DNA of 64,000 bases. Origin: Selaginella moellendorffii. Lineage: Eukaryota; Streptophyta; Lycopodiopsida; Selaginellales; Selaginellaceae. The DNA lies in assembly GCF_000143415.4 (NCBI RefSeq), contig NW_003314311.1, positions 727,792 through 791,791 on the forward strand, given 5' to 3'. The notes beneath the pieces were generated by a model. It was not told where the DNA came from and made no database searches. It saw only the letters and a list, made by a program, of their open reading frames with translations. This document shows, in pieces, positions 57,401 to 64,000 of the stretch. The position numbers and the translations under genes are program-made. Each line of letters begins with the position of its first letter. The stretch's first letter is position 1.

Positions 57401-57650
57401 TGGTCCTATCACTATGCCTTCTTTGTCTGTCCATCACTACTTGCTTGTGGCCATGGATTACTTCTTAAAATGGGTGGAGGCTGTCCCATTGTGCACAATA
57501 GATCAAAATGCCACTGCCACATTCTTGTACAAGCATATTGTCTATTGATTTAGCATTCTAGCCACTTTCGTTTCTGATTGTGATGGCATATTTCTTAGTA
57601 GCATGTTGGACATCACTCATACTTGTAATAGCAACTATGTCGTGAATGTG
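54480..57650 (+). pseudogene. Ty3/gypsy retrotransposon remnant, gag to integrase
   Basis: In order on the plus strand: gag-like fragments (about 54600-55100), start of RT at 55825-55920 (VSDIVLVQKANGKLKRCMGF, RGLND), a 194-bp solo LTR inserted into RT (55923-56116), RT continuation (VVDEIMNELVGF), and integrase at about 57190-57620 (HSCGGHFSG zinc finger; FFKWGLDFVGPITMPS; YLLVAMDYFLKWVEAVPLCT; ATFVSDCDGIFLSS). Stops and frameshifts are frequent. It belongs to the same lineage as the fragment at 41.9-43.5 kb, judging by the DYFLKW-type integrase. Confidence 0.75.
55923..56116 (+). mobile_element. Solo LTR, 194 bp, inserted in gypsy RT
   Basis: TGTAAGCAACCAAAGGGAAC ... AGGAGCTTACA with the perfect 5-bp duplication ATTAT on both sides (55918-55922, 56117-56121). 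Only a single LTR remains, so recombination between LTRs has removed the interior. Confidence 0.9.
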
Positions 57651-58953
57651 ATTGTAGGTATCAAAAGTTACATATTAGCTAGTCCTTTCAGATATTCTTT
57701 TTTTACTGCTACGATGGCAAGACATATTATTAGACCTTTTTTCAGTCTCCACTCAAGCTAGTTGAGAAATTGGTCTTCACGTGTGCATTTGGCCAGAAAA
57801 GCATAAAGACAGAATTCCTAAGTGCTATCAATCAAGCATATTTGATCTGGTTAGAGAAACTCATTCATTGACTTGCATTTGTTAGTGTTGGGAACCCTCA
57901 CAATATTGATATTTGTCCTTTAATATTTGCTAAATGATAATTTATTGTGTCTGCCAAACACCCTTGCTATCATGCCCTTTGTGTTAATCTTCTTTGATCT
58001 TATTTATTATTTATGGAAAGTATCTAGATTTGCTAATTTAGCATATTTATGGAATGTAGAGATTGTCCTGAATACAGTGGTATTGTGTTCCCGTATCTAA
58101 ATTCTCAATCTAACACCATTCCATATTTAATAAGTTTCAAGCTTGTCCCAGAGATTAACTCTTGGTATTAGTAAAGATAGTGGGTAAGTCGGGCATGGCT
58201 GATTAACTTGAGGCATAATTTAGCTCCCACTTGCATGCCTATCCTTGTTCTGTATTTGGCTTGGGTTTAAGCCCATACTAGCTAGTGAAGTATTTATATC
58301 TTTGCATTAGGCCACCGATATGCTAAAATAGCACCAAACTCTGTTTGGCTTCATTTTGCATGTTAGTCTTAGTATTGAGAAGTTGGATGCTTTAGGATTG
58401 TTCTTATGTTGCTCCATGCTTTAGTTTTTTCACTCTTTAGCTACTAGCTTGGCAATTTGACACCATTCCTTCATTTAGTGGCCCAAGGTTTTGAAATTTG
58501 AGTTCCACTCCACTATCCTTGGACACGTGGCAAGTAACACATGGCATGTGACACATGGCACATGGAGGGTTTAGGTTCTGCTTTGTGGTTATCTTATAGT
58601 AAATCACCATAGGATAAAGTGTGAAAACCATGTGTGTTATAAGCCATTATCTATAGAGCAATGACTAGGTAAACTCTTCAAATAAAATCCTCAAGTTGAT
58701 TCTCAACAAACTTGTGTTTGATCATCCTTGGCAATGGCATGAACACTTGCCTACAGCCTTGTGGGCATTTTGCACCATGTATAAGGCTAGTATTGACACA
58801 ACTCTATTTTTCTCATCTATGGGTGAGAGGCTATCTTTCTAATGGAGATTTAGATCCCATTTATCCATTTTGCATCATGATATGCAATAGAGTCCAATTA
58901 TCAAAGGCAAAGTAACTCTAGAGTTGGATGAGCAATATCTAGTAACTTTGGAG
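57651..58953. other. Repeat-derived region
   Basis: No gene recognised. The segment 58165-58290 is similar to 11255-11380 (TAGTGGGTA...CATAATTTA...CTTGC), so it is part of a dispersed repeat. Confidence 0.45.
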
Positions 58954-58958
58954 CATGT

Positions 58959-59152
58959 TGTAAGCTCCTGAGTTTGGACTTCTCGGGAAGTCATCCAGCC
59001 CAGTACTATTCAAACCCAAGGATGCTTAACCCCAAATATCCCAAGACCCTTAACCGATTGGAAAAGGGGGTGCACTTTTATTCATGGGCCCTTTCCCTCT
59101 ATATTTAAACCCTATGGACCGTCTCTCGAGTTGTTCCCTTTGGTTGCTTACA
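58959..59152 (-). mobile_element. Solo LTR, 194 bp, inverted copy
   Basis: Reverse orientation of the 55923-56116 element, bounded by TGTAAGCTCCTGAGTTTGGA and GGTTGCTTACA, with the perfect 5-bp duplication CATGT (58954-58958, 59153-59157). Confidence 0.9.
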
Positions 59153-59157
59153 CATGT

Positions 59158-60469
59158 CTATGCATAGAAGGTCCAACTCAAGTCATGGCAAGATTGCAGG
59201 GCTTCTTCGACACCATTCTAGCAAGGCAACTTAGTTCTTCTCAAGAATTTCACACCTTCATCCAACGGGGATGGTCCAAATTTGAGTTGAGCTCAATTCA
59301 ACACAAGTCAACTCAAGTCAATATAGTCAATAAAAAGTATTACAAAGGAAATCTAAATTGAACAAATGAAGGTTCTAGCAAACTTTAAAATATTAAAATA
59401 TGTAAATATCTAAGTTAAAAGTTTCTATAAGATTGAAATGTTTAAAAAAGATAAAGTTCATGAGAACCTATCTTTTATAAAACTATATTATTTTATTATG
59501 ACAACTGTTACAGCTGTCATATTTGATTTGACTACTTAATATTTTGAATACTTTTACAACAGTAGATACTATTCCTTCATTCAAAAGATTTTTTAGGGTT
59601 CTTGAGAAGATGGGAAGCAAGGAAAATACAAGATTTATGAGTAAAAGTTGTAGTGCAAAGGAATGTGAGAATGTTAATTTTGTTTCACTACCATAATCTT
59701 CATATTACACTCTTGGTCCTTATTACCCATCTGGGAATGTGGAGACCACTATCACGATTGATAAAAATGCTCTTATTACTTCTGAAACAACAGTCTAGAG
59801 TAAGAGAAATAAAGAAATAAACAGCACGGCGGAAGGCACCAAGAAATCTACTCCATAAAACTTTCCATGACATTTATAATTTACATATTAATTCATATTA
59901 AAAACTTTGTTGCCTGCCTATATCACAATCCTCTCATATGATAAGACCAAGGTATATTTTGCAGTGAATCCTCATTAAAAGTTTATGGGAATTGTTTGTA
60001 AATAATAATAAAAGAAATTGAAATCTTTTGAAAGACTCAAAAGTAATATCACATCAAAGAATCAACTTTATCTACATTTCTAAGACTGAAAGGCAATCTC
60101 AAATAAGAGAATGGTAGTGTGCCAACGTGCTCTGCCACTATAATGTGGTCTATATTTCCTTGCAATTTATTTCCCTAGACATTTGGCATGTGTAGAAAAG
60201 AATATATGTGTAACAAAGTAGGATTCATCATAATGATAGAGCATGTGTATACACGATAATCTAAAATTCTAGAAGGTCTTATGTTTACAAGAAAGCTATG
60301 ATTATGAAGCCCTATTTCCAAGACTGACATTTAAAGAATCTGAATATTGTCAATGTCATAATAAATAAACCTCATTCCCAAGACTAAAACTTAGTATATA
60401 AACTATCTAAAAGTTGTAGTCATCATAGGTTTTTTGATTTCCTTGAGCTCCTTAGAAGTTTGTATTGAA
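59158..60469. other. AT-rich intergenic region
   Basis: No coding similarity. The last ~100 bp are the upstream region of the reading frame starting at 60470. Confidence 0.4.
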
Positions 60470-61014
60470 ATGGCTCAAAGGAGAGTCATTGCTACTCGTA
60501 CTTGGCCCCCCAGCATTTTATATCAATCTCCACCTCCATCCCCAAGTTCTACTAACATTCCACTTTCACCTCCACATAATAATCTTTTTTCTGCTGAGGG
60601 CTCTAGTGAAGCTAAACTAGAGCTCCCTATATGTGAAATTCTAAATCTTACTGCTAGAGAGGGATTGCCTTCAGTGCTTCAAGAGCAATGCCAGATGTTT
60701 TTCAAGATCTTGCTCCTGACATGGTGGGATTATTTGAAAGTACAGAACACTATTACATTCGGTGTCCAATATGCTACTTTTTCTTTGACAAAACAAATGG
60801 CTCTATGGGTTTAGAAACTTTTTTTGAGCACTGTAGGAATTGCCCAACGGCGGGTCTGGAAAATATGCACATGTGGATGTACAATAGATTCAAGAATGAG
60901 TTATGGACACATACCCACTATCGCTTCATGGTGAGGAACAACATCCCTTTGGGAAACACTACATCGGCTAATGCAAAATATAGGGTTTTTAAGCCACACT
61001 ATAGTGGAATGTAA
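60470..61014 (+). pseudogene. Zinc-finger-like protein of unknown family, frame broken
   Basis: From the ATG at 60470 the frame reads MAQRRVIATRTWPPSILYQS and a Pro/Ser-rich stretch up to about 60690. From there a second frame carries MPDVFQDLAPDMVGLFESTE and a Cys/His block (IRCPICYFFF, then FFEHCRNCP), ending ANAKYRVFKPHYSGM at 61014. Either a frameshift or an unrecognised short intron joins them. The pattern C-x2-C-x17-H-C-x2-C suggests a zinc-binding fold. The gene is convergent with the methyltransferase-like gene, with 290 bp between their stops. It may be a partner gene within one mobile unit. Function unknown. Confidence 0.4.
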
Positions 61015-61304
61015 AATCTAGAATTACTTTACTATACTATAGTATTGTCACTATTAAAAGAAAAATTATAATAAAATGATATTAATTGTAGGTAACATAC
61101 CTTGTTCTAGAAGATGCTATCATATCACATACAATTGTTTACAAAATGTTGAAGGAGGAGATGGCAACACACAAGCGCTACAAAGTGATGGTGATAGGTG
61201 AGAATGATAATTTGCAATTATGATATTTGACACTGACACTGACATCTGACACTTTCACTGACATCTAACATATAACAAGCTTTCTATTTTATGTAAGGAT
61301 GCAA

Positions 61305-64000
61305 TTAACTTTCTTTTGCCTCATCATCAACATAATGATTTCTTTTATACTTCCTCATATATTGGTATTGTGGGGAAGATTCACCTTGCATATATTGAGC
61401 CATGGCTTCTGCATAGTCAGGGAGACTTCCAAAGCCTCTAATTCTAGAAACTCCAGGTGACTGTGATCTATAAATTAGAATTAAACATATATTAAAATTT
61501 TAATAAACATAATTTACCTCCTTGAGGTTGGAGGCAACTCACGAAATCCTCTAAGCCAGCGTTTGAAGAAATGATGTTCTTCAATAGCAAACACCGACCT
61601 ACCAGAGTCACGTGCTGCCTCCACCATAGAACTGCTACCTGTTGTGCAATCAATCACAACATCATCTGGTGGGCAATAGAGCTCAAGCAAAATTTGCATT
61701 GCTGATGGAGTTTGAAATCGATACCCTGGAAATGTGTTGCAGATCTACTCATCCACAAGGTTGGGTATGATGTTAGTGGAACTGTCGTACGCAGGCAAAA
61801 CACGTGTTGCATGTTCACTATCACGAAACCCATCATGTGTGTTTTTGTAGAAGGCATGATAGGTCCACATCATAACCTAGAAAAAAAAAATGTTTAGAAA
61901 TTAGATAAAAATATAAAATACATACTCACCTTTTCAAGCTTCCCTTGGACACCCCTCATATCGACGCCAATAGGATCCATGATGCACCCGGAAAAGAATG
62001 ACTTGAAATGAACTTTTACTACATATGTCATAAGCTCATACATCCAGTTGGGGTCGTTCTGTAGGATGAAGACTACATGGCCAGCTTCGAGCATAAATGC
62101 TTCGGACAATAGGAATGCATCATATATGTGCTCAGGTGTGAGAAAGTTCCAATCCTCAACTTTCCCATCGATATCTGAAAGACCATCTGGAAAGTCAAAG
62201 AGAATGAAGTCCGCAACTGAAAGCAAGGGCCTTTGTATCTTTCAGCACCAATAGTTGAATTGGTGTTGTATATCCATGTTAATGTCGTCTTCTATGAAAA
62301 ATGTCAACAATCTACTGTAAGAGCCAATGAAGATACCCATAATGCCTTGTTGTGTTATTGGGGACATAGGACAAACCTATAAAAGAGCTAAGTGAATGAA
62401 AAAAGCAATAAATAGTATGCTATTGTCATATGGCGTGTTGTCAATGAGAGTTCCTCCAACTCCTCTTCATGAGCATTTTGTCGAGATGGAATGAAATTAC
62501 TACCAACAGTCATTGCTACAAAAAACATGTATTACCACCTTTAGTTTGTAAAATTCACTTTTGCTTACCTCGAGGTCGACATGATATTCTATGAACCACT
62601 TGATCATCGTTATTTACTAGTAGAACCTGGTCCGGATCTTGGTTGTTTGATGGTTGAACTGGAGCCTGATCCTGGCTATCTAGTGGTGGAACACGAACTT
62701 GATCTGGAGCTTCCTCATCCTTTTCTCCATCGTCACTTGCATTGCCATCGTTGTTAGCATTGACAACTTCCTTGCGATCAGGTCTCCTTCCCTAGGAGCT
62801 CCAACTCCCAAGGGCATTCTATCTTCCGTGCCTTCGGAACTCTTGCAAATATTGTTGGGTGCATTCTTCCATCCCTTACACCCTTTGCAACAAGTCGAGT
62901 GCAAAGCATGCCTCTATATCGAAGATACCTGTAAACAATATATATTAAAAAACAATCTTAGAAATCATATTATACCTGTAAGTTGCATGTCATATGAAAT
63001 AAGGTTGACCATGTTGGCAATCATAAGTTGTTGTGCTTGTAGACTTCTTTGGTAGCCACCCCTCTTCGATCCCTTCCCATGACGTGTTGATGTAGGTGTC
63101 GAAAGACATAAATGTGCTATCTGGATCGTCACCAATGTGTGGTGCCAAGAACTTCTCACCTTCATTTATAGTTTGTGTGATGTAAACAGCCCTTCTCATC
63201 ATGTTCTCAAATAGTTTTGGCAATCTTTTCTCTCTGCTCATCAAGCAGACATTGAGGAACTCCAGAGTCTCTATCTGTTGCATATATGGAAGCTTAGATT
63301 TTGCGATATTGTAAATCATATCATCTGCAGTTTTGTTCACTGCAAAAGTAACATATGCATAATTGAGAAAAATGAAGTGTGATAAGAAACTTACATTCAT
63401 GAGAAGAAATTTCGGCTATAATCTCTAGCCACTCCTTTGGCTTGCGATTGTCTGCAATGCATACTAGTTTCTTCAACTTTGAGGACTTTACATGCTGAAT
63501 TTTGTGCTTAATTTGTACAAACTCAGCTGAGAGCTCTTCCCGACTCTTTTCTAGATATGCAAGTTCGTAAGTAGCTTGCTTGACTTTCACCAAAGGCTAA
63601 AAACCAAAACAATTAAAAGAGGCTTTTATAAAATAAAAGGGAAAGACATACCTTACACCACACAACGAGCATAAAACTAATTGAGTTGCTGAACCAAGTT
63701 GTACCGTCATTTCGAGTGTGTGAGTGTTGAACAAGTGTTGCGAGATCATCACCATAATGTTGGCGGATGTCATCCTCACTCAAGTCTGCCAAAAATTGAA
63801 GTTGCTCAATGTCATGGACAAGGTTTTGTTTTTGAATAGCAAACTGCCCAAGCCTACATTTAAACACAACAAAACAAGTTAAAGAGGAGTTAGAGGTAAA
63901 CTATAAAACTTACGCATTGATCTTTTGGCAAACCAAGATAAGTCTGTTGACATCTAAAGGTCCCCTTGCGTAGACATCTCAGACTCAGTCTCATCTGATG
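61305..64000 (-). pseudogene. Multi-exon gene with C-terminal DNA methyltransferase-like domain, partial and broken
   Basis: On the minus strand, entering from the right edge: exons encoding VNRLILVCQKIN, LGQFAIQKQNLVHDIEQLQF, a coiled-coil-like LEKSREELSAEFVQIKHKIQ (63593-63400), VNKTADDMIYNIAKSKLPYM (to about 62970), a basic/acidic linker, then the methyltransferase-like part. That part has ADFILFDFPDG (like the DPPY motif IV; about 62220-62180) and, in the exon 61876-61518, LLELYCPPDDVVIDC, TTGSSSMVEAARDSGRSVFA, IEEHHFF (like motif I, D-P-F-x-G-S-G-T, of N4/N6 DNA methyltransferases, pfam01555 order IV then I). The last exon is 61467-61305 (DYAEAMAQYM ... YVDDEAKES). Several stops (after VDE at about 61748-61746; near FNYWC at about 62248) and a frameshift near 63075 show decay. 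Catalytic residues differ from active enzymes. Domain identity is inferred by eye. Confidence 0.5.

Noticed and set aside
1-64000. tRNA, rRNA or snRNA genes
   Set aside because: I looked for A/B-box-like cores and conserved rRNA segments by eye and found none convincing. A tRNAscan-SE/Infernal run would settle it.

Overview
The window looks like a land-plant nuclear contig, most probably a lycophyte of the Selaginella type. This is inferred from compact genes with 45-60 bp introns, plant-only families (GT34 xylosyltransferase, TAXIMIN peptide, PPR-SMR protein, plastid-type MATE carrier) and plant chromoviral retrotransposons. No organelle or bacterial features are present.

Bases 1-9.2 kb are a gene island: the first coding exon of a GT34 glycosyltransferase (minus), a complete 13-exon MATE transporter (minus), a divergent two-exon TAXIMIN gene (plus) and a four-exon PPR-SMR gene (plus). 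All four have open frames and clean splice sites.

From 9.2 kb to the end I see no intact ordinary host gene. The centrepiece is a full-length Ty3/gypsy chromovirus (11979-29285; LTRs, 5-bp duplication GATTG) whose integrase region is split by an 11.7-kb DNA element (16585-28317). That element has 25-bp terminal inverted repeats and a TA (or ATAT) duplication, and I cannot assign it to a known superfamily. It carries two divergent genes. The minus gene (~530 codons) resembles uncharacterised transposase-like proteins. The plus gene (9 exons, ~1656 codons) reads as one protein joining a ParB-like domain, a Lys-rich/acidic linker and an FCP/HAD-like phosphatase domain. More than 20 copies of a 22-bp palindrome are scattered through the element, in spacers, introns and coding sequence, and I found none outside it. 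Each gene has two in-frame stop codons, so this copy is decaying.

The rest (29.3-64 kb) is AT-rich repeat graveyard: a 96-bp minisatellite (31.1-31.8 kb), inverted copies of a ~1.7-kb LTR rich in a GGACTC-type hexanucleotide (35-36.7 and 40-41.7 kb), small LTR elements starting TGTTAGG (33.4, 43.7, 46.8, 47.3 kb), a family of 194-bp solo LTRs with perfect target duplications (55.9 and 59.0 kb), gypsy pol remnants, and a broken secreted B-lectin gene (50.4-51.3 kb). At the right end (60.4-64 kb) lie a zinc-finger-like reading frame and a convergent, broken multi-exon gene whose C-terminal part resembles N4/N6 DNA methyltransferases. A decayed copy of that part sits at 31.9-32.8 kb.
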